A stretch of DNA of 41,066 bases from Candidatus Rokuibacteriota bacterium (GCA_030647435.1 JAUSJX010000042.1:1-41066), one strand, 5' to 3'; shown: positions 16,695 to 24,582, counted from the first letter of the stretch. Notes: generated by a model not told the origin, from the letters alone. A program made the numbers and translations.

Positions 16695-16875
16695 TGGGCC
16701 CGGGCATCCGCGGGTTCGCCTGCTGCAACGAGCTGTACGAGAACCTGCCCGTCGTCGAGGGCTTCCGCGCGCTGCGGTCGAGGCCTTCGACTTCACGCCG
16801 GGGCCTGAGCGGATCGCGACGGAGAGCCTGCGCAATCTCACGCAGGTGTGGGGCGCCGCAGACGGCCGAACCTAG
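16694..16875 (+). pseudogene. Frameshifted small gene remnant, unrecognised
   Basis: ATG 16694 overlaps the previous stop and reads about 29 sensible residues (MGPGIRGFACCNELYENLPV, then VEGFRALR). The sense then continues in the next frame as VEAFDFTPGPERIATESLRN and LTQVWGAADGR, ending in TAG at 16873-16875. Joined by one frame correction near 16780, the product would be about 60 residues. As written, the uncorrected frame continues as arginine-rich nonsense to 16900. No family is recognised; it could be the C-terminal piece of a larger enzyme. Confidence 0.35.
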
Positions 16876-16916
16876 ACACGGTGCGGCACGCATGGTATAA
16901 ATCTGTCTCCCACTGT

Positions 16917-16994
16917 GGGCTCGTGGTGCAGCCTGGTTAGCACACTGGACTGTCAATCCAGAGGTCGCGGGTTCAAATCCCGTCGAGCCCGCCA
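16917..16994 (+). tRNA. tRNA-Asp (GTC)
   Basis: A full cloverleaf can be drawn. The acceptor stem GGGCTCG/CGAGCCC lies at 16917-16923 and 16984-16990. The D-arm contains GGTTAG. The anticodon stem CTGGA/TCCAG encloses loop CTGTCAA with anticodon GTC at 16952-16954. The T-arm is GCGGG-TTCAAAT-CCCGT. Discriminator G and an encoded CCA end at 16994. Its 3' 46 bases recur at 21090-21135, marking it as the attachment site of the island that follows. Confidence 0.97.
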
Positions 16995-17004
16995 TAAAAT
17001 CAAC

Positions 17005-17042
17005 CATTTCGGTGGCGGTCATTTCTGATTGTCACCGAAATG
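17005..17042 (+). terminator. Inverted repeat just after tRNA-Asp
   Basis: Perfect 10-base arms CATTTCGGTG (17005-17014) and CACCGAAATG (17033-17042) enclose an 18-base loop. A short T-rich run (CCTTCTTTGC) follows. It may terminate tRNA transcription in the present arrangement, or be an island-end structure such as a recombinase arm site. Confidence 0.4.
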
Positions 17043-17264
17043 CCTTCTTTGCTGTCATTGAGCGCTCAGGATAGAGCACGATCTTGTATGCGCCGAGGCC
17101 CCTGTCGCGATCCATGGGCGCCGGTCGAGCCTCCTTCCCGCGGACCCCACGCTACCGATCGCCTTGTGGAGCGCACTCGCGGCCCACGCCAGATCCCGCC
17201 GAATGGAATCGGACACCTTTGGGCGTCGAGCATGGCGGCAGCCGGCGTGCTCAAGCGCCTGCTG

Positions 17265-19892
17265 TCACATGGGGGCTTGCGGCGGGGTGGCGACGCGCGG
17301 GTTGGGGGCGGGCGGTGCGGCCGCGGCCGGTGCCGCGGCCTGGAGGAGCTGGGCTATTCCGGAGAAGAGGGCGGCGAGCGTCGAGGCGGTCTCGGGGGGC
17401 GCCTCGATCACGAGACCGCCGTGTGCCGCCCGCTGTACCGTGAGCCCAGCGAAGAGCCGCTGCACCTCGGCCGCCGAGGGCAGCGGCCCCGGACCGGACA
17501 CGGCCGGGGCTGGCGCGTCGCCGGACTCGTCCCCCGCCGTCACGAGGGCATCGATCTCGCGCTCGGCGGCGGCGTCGTCCGACGCGAGTGCGTCCGACTC
17601 GGTGGTCGCACCCTCTCGCCCCGGAAGCGCGAGGGCGGGGCCGACCAGCCGCTCGATCCGGGCGAGGAAGCTGCCCGAGCGCTCGAAGGTCACCTCGTCG
17701 GTGGTCCCATCGAAGAGCCCCGCGAACAGGGCCTGCTTGGTGCCCACGAGGTCGGCGATCCGTGACTCGATGCCCGGCTCGCTGATCAGGTGGTAGACGT
17801 CGATGGGTCGGCGCTGCCCCAGACGGTAGATCCGCCCGATCCGCTGCTCGAGCACGGCCGGGTTCCACGGCAGCTCGATGTTGATGCAGACGCTCGCGGC
17901 GCGCTGCAGGTTGAGGCCCACGCCGCCCGCATCGGTGGCGAAGAGGACGCGGCAGGCGGGATCATCGTGGAACTCAACAATGTTCTGGGTCCGGCGCTTC
18001 TGGCCCTCGCCGCCGGTGAAGAACGCCGCCCGGACCTGGCCCCGGGCAAGGACGTCGCGGGTGGCCCAGTCCGCCAGGCGGAGCATGCGGCGCCACTGGC
18101 TGAACACGACCACCTTGCGTTCCTGGTCGAGGACGATCTGCCCGATCAGCTCCCGCAGCTCGAGGAGCTTCGGGCTCGCCAGCCCCTTGAGCGTGGCCTC
18201 CGTGGGCCGCGGCAGCCGCGAGAGGTCAGGCCAGATTTCCTCGAAGCGCAGCTGTGCCAGACCGTTCGCGATGATGCGCTGGGTGGTGAGCAGCGACATG
18301 AGCCTGAGGAACTCCGCCTGGGTGAGCGGCCGGCGCTTCCCCCGCGCCAGGATCTGGGCGATCGGCTGGTTGAGGGCGTCGTGCTCCTCGACCTGCTCGG
18401 CCGTCATCTCCAGGGGGATCCGCGTGTCCGTGCGCGCCGGGAGCTGGGGAAGCACCTCGCGGCGGACGCGACGGATCATGCAGCCGGCCAGCCGGAGGCG
18501 CAGGGTGTCGAGGTGCCGCGCGCCGCCGATCTCGGTCCTGCCGTCCACCGGCGTCGTGTGCCAGGGGACCAGCCGCCATTTCGGCTCCAGCGCGAGATCG
18601 TCCACCCACTCCACGATGGACGCGAGCTCGTCGAGCCGGTTCTCCATCGGCGTCCCGGTGAGCACGAGGCGATAGGGCGGATCGAGCTGCTTCACCGTCA
18701 GCGCGGTCTTGGTGGCCCAGTTCTTGATCCGCTGCGCCTCGTCGAGGACGACGAGATCCGGTCCCCAGGCGCGGACGAGATCCAGATCGCGGACGAGCTG
18801 CTCGTAGTTCGAGACGAGGAACCCGCGGCGGCACGCCTCGAACGCCGCCCGGCGCTGGGCGGGGTTGCCGTCGACCACGGCTGCGGGCGCGTCGGTGAAG
18901 AGCTGCCACTCGCGCAGCCACTGGGGCTTGAGCGCGGCCGGGACGACCACCAACCCCCGGCGGACGCGGCCGGTGCGCCACAGGGCGTGGCAGGCGGCGA
19001 TCGCCTGCGCGGTCTTGCCGAGGCCCATGTCGTCGGCGAGCAGGAGCCGCCCGTTCGAGAGGAACCGCTCCACGGCCTCGCGCTGGTAGGGGTAGAGTGG
19101 CTGCTTGAGAGAGCGGATCGCCTGCGTGAAGCGGTGCAGATCCCGGCCGCCCTGGACGGCACGCGCGGTGCGCCGTCGATCCTCCAGGAGCAAGGCGTGG
19201 AGCGCGGGCTCGCCCTGATCGTTCCCGAGCACGCCGAGGAGGTTGTCCACGAGCTCGAGCCGCCGCGCCGGCGCCTCGGGGATCTCGGTCGTGAAGCCAC
19301 CCTCCGTGGCCGGGCGCAGCCATCGCCGGAGACGGGGCGCGGGGAGCCCGTCCATCCAGCGGATCCGCGCCAGCCAGTCGCCCCCGCCTGTGAGGGGGCG
19401 AATCGGATCCCAGCGCAGCGGCCCTGCATCAGGAGCGGCCGCGCGCCGGGCCCGCTCGACGGCGCGCGGCTTCGAGGCGATGTCCTCCAGCACGGCGAGG
19501 AGGTGCTTGCACAGGCCGAGCGAGCTGCGGAGGAAGTCGGGGCAGCTGCAGCTGCCCTCGATGGGCTCCACGCACCGGAGCAGGGTGCGGTAGGGGCGCG
19601 CGGGCGAGCCCTGCCGTCGCGTCGCGTAGAGGCCAAGGGGTCCCCCGCCGCCCGGCCGGGTAACGATCTGCAGCCTGTCGGCCTGTCCGAAGGCGAACCG
19701 GCGGAGCAGCGCCTCGAGCGCTTCGCGCCGCACGGGCCAGTCCGCTCCCGCCGTGACGGCCAGGACGTGCCGGACGACCAGCTCCGGGGGAATGGCTCCC
19801 GTCTTCCGATGCGCCCGCGCGAGCAGCATCTGATACGCCTCGGACTCGGCAGGGGAGGTCGCGAGGGTCACGAGCGCAGTCGTCTCATCCAT
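17265..19892 (-). CDS. SWIM zinc-finger SNF2-family helicase/ATPase
   Basis: An 875-residue SF2 ATPase. Near residues 113-135 a SWIM zinc motif (CSCPDFLRSSLGLCKHLL, Cys-x-Cys then Cys-x-His) is seen. The N-lobe has Walker A as LADDMGLGKTAQAIA (about 285) and motif II as LVVLDEAQRIKNW (about 380, DEAQ in place of DEAH), with LTGTPMENRLDEL as motif III. The C-lobe has VVFSQW, FATDAGGVGLNLQ and QRIGRIYRLGQ (about 684). A low-complexity C-terminal tail follows. Such proteins translocate on duplex DNA and remodel protein-DNA complexes. GAGAGAGG precedes ATG 19892. Stand-alone SWIM-SNF2 genes may be housekeeping, but SNF2 ATPases are also part of several phage-defence systems; here it is the main cargo of a tRNA island. 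Confidence 0.9.
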   Translation of the reverse strand: MDETTALVTLATSPAESEAYQMLLARAHRKTGAIPPELVVRHVLAVTAGADWPVRREALEALLRRFAFGQADRLQIVTRPGGGGPLGLYATRRQGSPARPYRTLLRCVEPIEGSCSCPDFLRSSLGLCKHLLAVLEDIASKPRAVERARRAAAPDAGPLRWDPIRPLTGGGDWLARIRWMDGLPAPRLRRWLRPATEGGFTTEIPEAPARRLELVDNLLGVLGNDQGEPALHALLLEDRRRTARAVQGGRDLHRFTQAIRSLKQPLYPYQREAVERFLSNGRLLLADDMGLGKTAQAIAACHALWRTGRVRRGLVVVPAALKPQWLREWQLFTDAPAAVVDGNPAQRRAAFEACRRGFLVSNYEQLVRDLDLVRAWGPDLVVLDEAQRIKNWATKTALTVKQLDPPYRLVLTGTPMENRLDELASIVEWVDDLALEPKWRLVPWHTTPVDGRTEIGGARHLDTLRLRLAGCMIRRVRREVLPQLPARTDTRIPLEMTAEQVEEHDALNQPIAQILARGKRRPLTQAEFLRLMSLLTTQRIIANGLAQLRFEEIWPDLSRLPRPTEATLKGLASPKLLELRELIGQIVLDQERKVVVFSQWRRMLRLADWATRDVLARGQVRAAFFTGGEGQKRRTQNIVEFHDDPACRVLFATDAGGVGLNLQRAASVCINIELPWNPAVLEQRIGRIYRLGQRRPIDVYHLISEPGIESRIADLVGTKQALFAGLFDGTTDEVTFERSGSFLARIERLVGPALALPGREGATTESDALASDDAAAEREIDALVTAGDESGDAPAPAVSGPGPLPSAAEVQRLFAGLTVQRAAHGGLVIEAPPETASTLAALFSGIAQLLQAAAPAAAAPPAPNPRVATPPQAPM

Positions 19893-20088
19893 GTTCCTCT
19901 CTCCGGCAGACCGCGGTTTGCTCTCCGCGATGGCCCGTTGACGGGTGCAGGTGCCCGGACGCGATACTGGGCCGGGACGGCGGCGGCGTCAAGGGAGGCC
20001 TCACTCCGAGGCGGCGGCCTACCGCCTCGGGGGGAGGCCGGAGGCCGCGAACCAGGAGGAAGCCGCGGTGGGGTCCTTGCCGTGACCC

Positions 20089-20117
20089 TTGACCGTCCCT
20101 CCCAACATGGCTAACAT
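20089..20117 (+). promoter_or_regulatory. Promoter of the toxin-antitoxin pair, apparently leaderless
   Basis: TTGACC (20089-20094) and TAACAT (20112-20117) are separated by 17 bases. The antitoxin ATG follows only six bases after the -10 box, so the transcript would start at or next to the ATG. The spacer and -10 contain a tandem AACATGGCTAACATGGCC repeat overlapping the promoter, a plausible operator for autoregulation by the Phd-family antitoxin. Confidence 0.55.
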
Positions 20118-20123
20118 GGCCAT

Positions 20124-20423
20124 ATGAAGAAGGCCAAGATCGCCGAGCTCAAGAACCACCTGTCCCGCTACCTCGATCACGTCCGGAGCGGAGAGTCCGT
20201 GCTGGTCCTGGACCGGAATCAGCCCATCGCCCAGATCGTTCCCCTCGCGCGGCCGACAGGGGGTTCCCGCGGCCACGACGGGCGGCTGGCGCGGCTCGAG
20301 CGGCGGGGCCTGATCCGGCGCGGGTCTGGGGGCCTCCCCGAGTGGCTCGGGAAGCGCAAGCCTCCCCGCCTGCGGGGCAGCGTGCTCAAGGACCTGCTGG
20401 CCGAGCGCGGGGCGGGGTGGTGA
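20124..20423 (+). CDS. Phd/YefM-family antitoxin
   Basis: The 99-residue protein has the Phd/YefM N-terminal DNA-binding fold (KKAKIAELKNHLSRYLDHVR, then SGESVLVLDRNQPIAQIVPL). A C-terminal tail rich in Arg, Gly and Leu (LLAERGAGW at the end) normally wraps the toxin and blocks its active site. The antitoxin is expected to repress its own promoter through the repeat overlapping it. No ribosome-binding site is visible, in line with leaderless expression. The stop codon overlaps the GTG start of the toxin (GTGA), the usual coupling. Confidence 0.88.
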   Translation: MKKAKIAELKNHLSRYLDHVRSGESVLVLDRNQPIAQIVPLARPTGGSRGHDGRLARLERRGLIRRGSGGLPEWLGKRKPPRLRGSVLKDLLAERGAGW

Positions 20424-20848
20424 GGTTCTGGGACACCTCCGCCCTCATCCCGCTGGTCGTGGCCGAGCGCGGCACCGCGCTGGCGGAGCGTCTGCTCCGT
20501 GCCGATCCCGCCGTCGTGGTCTGGACCCTGACCCGCGTCGAGCTGCTGTCAGCGCTGGCGCGCCGCCGGCGCGAGGAGCCAGCCGCCGCGCGGCGGCTCC
20601 TGGGGGCCAAGCGGGAGATCCTGGCGGCCTGGCCGCGCTGGTCCGAGGTGACCGCGGTGGAGGTCGTTCGGCGGCACGCGGAGCGCGTGGTGGACACCCA
20701 TGCGATCAGGGCTGCCGACGCGCTGCAGATCGGCGCGGCCCTCGTCGTTGCCGGCGACGATCCCGCCGCGCTGGAGTTCGTCACCTTCGACCAGCCCCAG
20801 GCTGCGGCCGCGGAGCGCGAGGGATTCCGCGTGCGCGGCGCGAGCTGA
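20420..20848 (+). CDS. VapC-like PIN-domain ribonuclease toxin
   Basis: A 142-residue PIN-domain protein. The acidic residues that bind the catalytic metal are all visible: Asp5 (FWDTSAL), Glu41 (TRVELLSAL), Asp100 (RAADALQIG) and Asp124 (TFDQPQ). The family cleaves RNA, often initiator tRNA or the sarcin-ricin loop, when the antitoxin is degraded. GTG 20420 is used because it forms the 4-base overlap with the antitoxin gene; GTG 20417 is one codon upstream. Its place in the island suggests a role in stabilising the island or in abortive defence; both are inference. Confidence 0.9.
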   Translation: MRFWDTSALIPLVVAERGTALAERLLRADPAVVVWTLTRVELLSALARRRREEPAAARRLLGAKREILAAWPRWSEVTAVEVVRRHAERVVDTHAIRAADALQIGAALVVAGDDPAALEFVTFDQPQAAAAEREGFRVRGAS

Positions 20849-21089
20849 AGTCGCCTCCCATCAGCGCCCAGGCACGCCCCCGCGGCGCCGGCACGCCATC
20901 AGAACTGGATCCGCCGGAGGGCTGGGCCGGCAGGGACATCGGCCAGTGCAGATTGCCCCTGTCACCGGGATTGTCACCCACCCCGCGTGACAAGGCGCAA
21001 CTGGCCGTCACTTGCCGCTACACAGTCCAGGCGCCGGCGAGGGAGCAACTCGTTGAGAAGGCGGGCACCGGCCGCGATCGGCGGTGCGA

Positions 21090-21135
21090 ACTGTCAATCC
21101 AGAGGTCGCGGGTTCAAATCCCGTCGAGCCTGCCA
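21090..21135 (+). repeat. Distal attachment repeat (copy of tRNA-Asp 3' half)
   Basis: These 46 bases match tRNA-Asp positions 16949-16994 except for T instead of C at 21131. They start within the anticodon stem and run through the T-arm, acceptor 3' strand and CCA. The 5' half of the gene is missing, so it is not a functional tRNA. This is the expected att footprint of tRNA-directed integration. Confidence 0.9.
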
Positions 21136-21147
21136 TTCAGATTCAAC

Positions 21148-21174
21148 GAGGGGGCGGCGCCCTGTCGCCCCCTC
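21148..21174 (+). terminator. GC-rich hairpin, probable original tRNA-Asp terminator
   Basis: A perfect 9-bp stem GAGGGGGCG/CGCCCCCTC (21148-21156 and 21166-21174) has a 9-base loop, without a following T-run. It lies 12 bases after the distal tRNA copy, the position expected for a tRNA terminator. Confidence 0.5.
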
Positions 21175-21219
21175 TGACGTGCCTCGAACTTCTTCTCTGT
21201 CGTCTTAAGGAGAGTGCCC

Positions 21220-21633
21220 ATGTTTGGCGAGAAGCTCGAATACGGACTCAAGGTTGTTGGCTCCGTCGCGGCGTTGGGCGGACTGCTGTTGGCGGGCGCT
21301 CAGTTCGTGGTGAACCACTCAGTCGAGGCCGCCAAGCCCTACCTCGAGAGAAAACTGAAATTGTGCGAGGAGGCCGTCGTGACCGCTGCCTTCATCGCGA
21401 CGGCAGACGCCGGCGCCGCTGCCGCTGAGGCCAAGACTCTGCAGTTCTGGCAGCTCTACTGGGGCGTCATGGGGCTGGTTGCGAACCAAAAGGTGACTCA
21501 CGCCATGGTTGCCTTCGGGGCAAAGCTTCGCGCAAAGGAGTCGTCCAGCTCGCTCCAAGTAGGGGTGCTCGAGTTGGCCAGTGCGTGCCGCCAGGAGATG
21601 GCGGCTTCGTGGTCACCGATCTGGCGGCGATAG
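21220..21633 (+). CDS. Hypothetical membrane-anchored protein
   Basis: ATG 21220 is chosen over GTG 21214 because AAGGAG sits six bases upstream of it. The 137-residue product has one N-terminal helix (about residues 9-29, VVGSVAALGGLLLAGAQFVV). A soluble, probably helical domain rich in Ala, Lys and Glu follows, with a LKLCEEAVVTAAFIATADAG segment. Codon use is less GC-biased than in its neighbours, which may indicate transfer. It lies just outside the distal island repeat. No family is recognised. Confidence 0.6.
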   Translation: MFGEKLEYGLKVVGSVAALGGLLLAGAQFVVNHSVEAAKPYLERKLKLCEEAVVTAAFIATADAGAAAAEAKTLQFWQLYWGVMGLVANQKVTHAMVAFGAKLRAKESSSSLQVGVLELASACRQEMAASWSPIWRR

Positions 21634-21679
21634 CTCGGCTCGATTGAGAAACGCCAAGCGCGTGACAACCAACTAGCCG

Positions 21680-22888
21680 ATGCCACGCTCCGAGCCCGAG
21701 AGCTGGCAGCGCAACGTGTGGGCGCTGGCGCTCGTTGTCTTCACGGCCTTTCTCGGGTTCCAGTTCTTCTCCCCGTTCCTGCCGCTCTACGTCCACGAGC
21801 TGGGCGTCACCGACCCGGCGCAGATCGCCGTCTGGTCGGGCGTGCTGCTGGCCGTCACGCCCGCCGTGTCGGCCCTGCTCGGCCCGCTCTGGGGCCGGCT
21901 CTCGGATCGCGTCGGCCGCAAGCTCATGCTGATACGGTCGCTCGCGGGCTTCGTCGTCATCATCGCCGCCATGGGGCTCGTGACATCCGTCTACCAGCTG
22001 TTCATCGCGCGACTGCTCCAGGGCGTCTTCGCGGGCTTCTCGGTGATGGCGATGGCCGTCGCGAGCGTGTCATGTCCTCGCGACAAGGTGCCGGTAGCGA
22101 TCGGGAGGGTCCAGTCGGCCCAGCTCTTGAGCGTGGCCGTGGGACCTGTCGCCGGCGGCTACGTGGCCTCACACTTCGGGATCCGCTTCGCCTTCTTCGT
22201 GACGGCGGGCCTGTGCGCCCTGGCGCTCGTCGGGCTGATCGTCCTCTTCAAGGAGGAGAGGCCCGGAGGGACGGGGGAGGCAAGGCAGCGGCCGCCCCAC
22301 CTTTCCCTTCGAGAGCTCTTCCGCCTGCCGCATCTCCCGCTCGTTCTGGCGTTGCTCTTGATCTGCCAGTTCATCGACCGGGGGCTCGCCCTTCTGATTC
22401 CGCTGAAAGTCGCCGACCTGCCCGGTGTCGGGCAGATCGCCGCGATCTCGGGCGTCATCATCTCGGTTTCCGCCGTGTGCGGGACGATCTCGGCCAGCGT
22501 GGCCGGGCGGCTTGCTCAGCGCTGGCCGATCGCGCGGCTGCTCTTGCTCGGCTGCGTGACGGGCGGGGTCCCGTGCGCGCTCATGGCGTGGTCGGACACG
22601 TGGATCCACCTACTCGTCCTGCGCTGCCTAGTCGGCTTCTCGCTGGGCGGCGCGGTGACGCTGGCCTACTCGCTCGGCGGCCACCTGGCTCCGAGCGAGA
22701 CCCGCGGCGCCGCCTTCGGCTGGCTCGCGCTCGGTGTCCAGTTCGGCACGGCGCTCAGCCCGCTGGCCACCGGTGGTCTCGCCGCGCTGAGCCTGCCCGG
22801 GGCCTTCGTCTTCGACGGCGCGCTCGCCTGGATCGCCGCCGCAGTGCTGTTGCTCGCGGCGCGCGACCTCGTGAACCGCCGCCTCTAG
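21680..22888 (+). CDS. MFS transporter, drug-efflux-like
   Basis: A 402-residue major facilitator with about 12 membrane helices. Helix 1 (ALALVVFTAFLGFQFFSPFLPLYV) and the loop 2-3 motif A (GRLSDRVGRKLML) are typical of the MdtG/multidrug exporter branch. LLQGVFAGFSVMAMAVASVSCPRDKVPVAIG follows in helix 4-5. Proton-coupled export of small molecules is the likely role, and the substrate is unknown. The start ATG 21680 has no strong ribosome-binding site. Confidence 0.88.
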   Translation: MPRSEPESWQRNVWALALVVFTAFLGFQFFSPFLPLYVHELGVTDPAQIAVWSGVLLAVTPAVSALLGPLWGRLSDRVGRKLMLIRSLAGFVVIIAAMGLVTSVYQLFIARLLQGVFAGFSVMAMAVASVSCPRDKVPVAIGRVQSAQLLSVAVGPVAGGYVASHFGIRFAFFVTAGLCALALVGLIVLFKEERPGGTGEARQRPPHLSLRELFRLPHLPLVLALLLICQFIDRGLALLIPLKVADLPGVGQIAAISGVIISVSAVCGTISASVAGRLAQRWPIARLLLLGCVTGGVPCALMAWSDTWIHLLVLRCLVGFSLGGAVTLAYSLGGHLAPSETRGAAFGWLALGVQFGTALSPLATGGLAALSLPGAFVFDGALAWIAAAVLLLAARDLVNRRL

Positions 22889-23190
22889 TAACCGTCCAGT
22901 CCTGCGCGCCGACGAAGCGATTCAATGATGGATCGCCCTGTGTACGTAGCTGGATACACCAAGGCCGTTGTGCTGGTTCCGCGTTTTTCCGCTTGACAGC
23001 TTCTGCGGGGCCGATTGCTCACGTGGCGGCAGCGCTCTGAAAGTGCCGCGCCAGCGGCCCATACTCGCTGCGCTGCGCACAATCGCGCAGGGCCGATGGG
23101 AAAATAATTCCCCGTCTCAAGAACGCATGTCCAGGGCGCTCCACGGAGGCGCGGAAACCGGGGTGTAGAGTCAGCGCAGGAGGGCTCGCC
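22889..23190. other. Intergenic region with no supported gene
   Basis: These 302 bases contain no credible open frame. A TTGACA hexamer occurs near 22993, but no good -10 box lies at the right distance. An AGGAGG site just before 23191 serves the next gene. Nothing else is recognised. Confidence 0.5.
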
Positions 23191-24573
23191 ATGCAGAGCC
23201 ACGAGTCAACTGTCTTCCCCACTCCGGATCGCGTCGCGGCGCTCGACCGGCTCGGCGACGAGATCGCCGAACTCTCCGCGCACCTCGACGCCGCCACCGC
23301 GCGCCTGCTCGCCCTGATCCGGGAGTTCGACGCACGCGGAGGTTGGAACACGGGCTTCCGCTCCTGTGCCGCCTGGCTCTCCTGGCGGGTGGGGCTCGAC
23401 CTTGGCGCGGCCCGTGAACGGGTCCGGGTCGCGCGCTCCCTCGAGACGCTGCCGCTCCTCGCCCAGGCCCTTGCCGGCGGGCAGCTGTCGTACGCCAAGG
23501 TCCGCGCCCTCACCCGGGTGGCCACGCCCGAGACGGAAGCGCGGCTCCTGGGGGTGGCGCGCGCGGGCACGGCCGCTCACGTCGAGCGGATCGTCCGCGG
23601 CTGGCGGTGTGTAGACCGGCGGGCCGAGGCTCGGGAGACCACCCTGCGGCATGCGAGCCGAGCCCTCCACGTGCACCAGGACGAGGACGGCATGGTGGTC
23701 CTCAGGGGGCGGCTCGAGCCTGAAGTGGGGGCGCTCCTCATCCAGGCGCTGGCCGCCGCTCGGGAGGCCCTGTACCAGCGGGCCCGCGTGCCGGAGGGAG
23801 AGGCTGGGGGCGGAAACGTTTCCGCGGAAACGCCCACGATGACCCAGCGTCAGGCCGACGCGCTGGCCCTCCTCGCGGAGACGGCCCTGCACCACGGGCT
23901 CGATCCGGGCGCCCCGGGCGAGCGCTACCAGGTGGTGGTCCACATCGACGCCCAGGCCCTGGCCGAGCCGGATCAGCCGGGCCAGTCCGTCCTCGAGGAG
24001 GGCGCGCGCGTTTCCGCGGAAACGTCGCGGCGCCTGGCCTGCGACGCCAGCCGGGTGGTGATGCGCCATGACGAGGAGGGCCGCGTGGTCGAGATTGGGG
24101 CCCGGACCCGGACGATTCCCCCCGCCTTACGGCGGGCGCTCCACCATCGGGACCGTGGCTGCCGCTTCCCGGGCTGCGGCGTGAGCAATGGCCAGGGGCA
24201 TCATCTCCGCCACTGGGCGCACGGCGGGCCGACGACGCTGTCGAACCTCGCGCTCCTCTGCCGCCGGCATCACCGAGCGGTGCACGAGGAGGGCTTCCAG
24301 GTCGCGCGCGGGCCCGACGGGGCGCTCCGGTTCCTGCGGCCGGACGGCCGCCCGCTGCCCGAGGTGCCGCCGCCTACTCCAGTACCCGCTGATCCCGTCG
24401 AAGCTCTCCGCGCGTGTCACGACTCCCAAGGCCTGCGCCTCAATCCGCGGACGGCGTGTCCCGGCTGGCTCGGGGAGCGGTTGAATGTAGCGTGGGCGAT
24501 CGACGTCCTGCACCCGCGAGCGCAGAATCCTCCCAGGACGGTCCTGCTCCGCGCGGATGAGATCATCCAATGA
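23191..24573 (+). CDS. DUF222-HNH endonuclease-like protein
   Basis: A 460-residue protein with an N-terminal DUF222 domain (about 10-260: helical, including FRSCAAWLSWRVGLDLGAARERVRVA and LSYAKVRALTRVA). The C-terminal HNH nuclease motif lies at about 317-368 (RDRGCRFPGCG, GQGHHLRHWAHGGPTTLSN, LLCRRHHRAVHEEGF). The paired Cys, His-His, Asn and final His of the nuclease are present, so it should be catalytically competent. DUF222-HNH genes are abundant and often repeated in actinobacteria (the 13E12 repeat family) and some uncultured phyla; their DNA target and role are not established. AGGAGG precedes ATG 23191. The gene carries two in-frame copies of a 16-bp palindrome. Confidence 0.88.
   Translation: MQSHESTVFPTPDRVAALDRLGDEIAELSAHLDAATARLLALIREFDARGGWNTGFRSCAAWLSWRVGLDLGAARERVRVARSLETLPLLAQALAGGQLSYAKVRALTRVATPETEARLLGVARAGTAAHVERIVRGWRCVDRRAEARETTLRHASRALHVHQDEDGMVVLRGRLEPEVGALLIQALAAAREALYQRARVPEGEAGGGNVSAETPTMTQRQADALALLAETALHHGLDPGAPGERYQVVVHIDAQALAEPDQPGQSVLEEGARVSAETSRRLACDASRVVMRHDEEGRVVEIGARTRTIPPALRRALHHRDRGCRFPGCGVSNGQGHHLRHWAHGGPTTLSNLALLCRRHHRAVHEEGFQVARGPDGALRFLRPDGRPLPEVPPPTPVPADPVEALRACHDSQGLRLNPRTACPGWLGERLNVAWAIDVLHPRAQNPPRTVLLRADEIIQ
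23812..23832. repeat. Overlapping palindromes inside the HNH gene, copy 1
   Basis: GGAAACGTTTCC (23812-23823) overlaps CGTTTCCGCGGAAACG (23817-23832); both are perfect palindromes. They encode the residues NVSAET between the two parts of DUF222. The 16-base palindrome recurs at 24009-24024 and was not seen elsewhere in the window by eye. Confidence 0.7.
24009..24024. repeat. 16-bp palindrome inside the HNH gene, copy 2
   Basis: CGTTTCCGCGGAAACG is repeated exactly, in the same reading frame, again encoding VSAET. Palindromic symmetry plus conservation of frame suggests a short inserted unit or a recognition sequence. Confidence 0.7.
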
Positions 24574-24582
24574 TCCCATCAA

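Larger units (their letters stand above)
16949..21135. mobile_element. Genomic island integrated in tRNA-Asp
   Basis: The segment is bounded by a 46-base direct repeat, the 3' half of the tRNA-Asp gene at 16949-16994 and its copy at 21090-21135 (one mismatch). Integration by a tyrosine recombinase at a tRNA 3' end would produce exactly this, with the tRNA kept intact. A GC-rich hairpin, suited to terminate the tRNA, lies 12 bases beyond the distal copy and not behind the intact gene, as expected if the island pushed it away. Cargo: a SWIM-SNF2 helicase (minus) and a Phd/VapC pair (plus). No integrase is recognised; the stretches 17043-17264 and 20849-21089 contain no gene I can support and may be the remains of one. 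Confidence 0.8.

Noticed and set aside
17066-17254. 62-codon minus-strand frame near the island's left end, possible integrase
   Set aside because: No recombinase motif (Arg, His-x-x-Arg, Tyr) can be seen and there is no ribosome-binding site.
17790-20114. 774-codon open frame on the plus strand opposite the SNF2 gene
   Set aside because: It is the antisense of a well-supported helicase gene; its translation is charged and repetitive with no domain, a common effect of high GC.
21088-21135. Second tRNA-Asp gene
   Set aside because: Only the 3' half is present; no D-arm or 5' acceptor strand precedes it.
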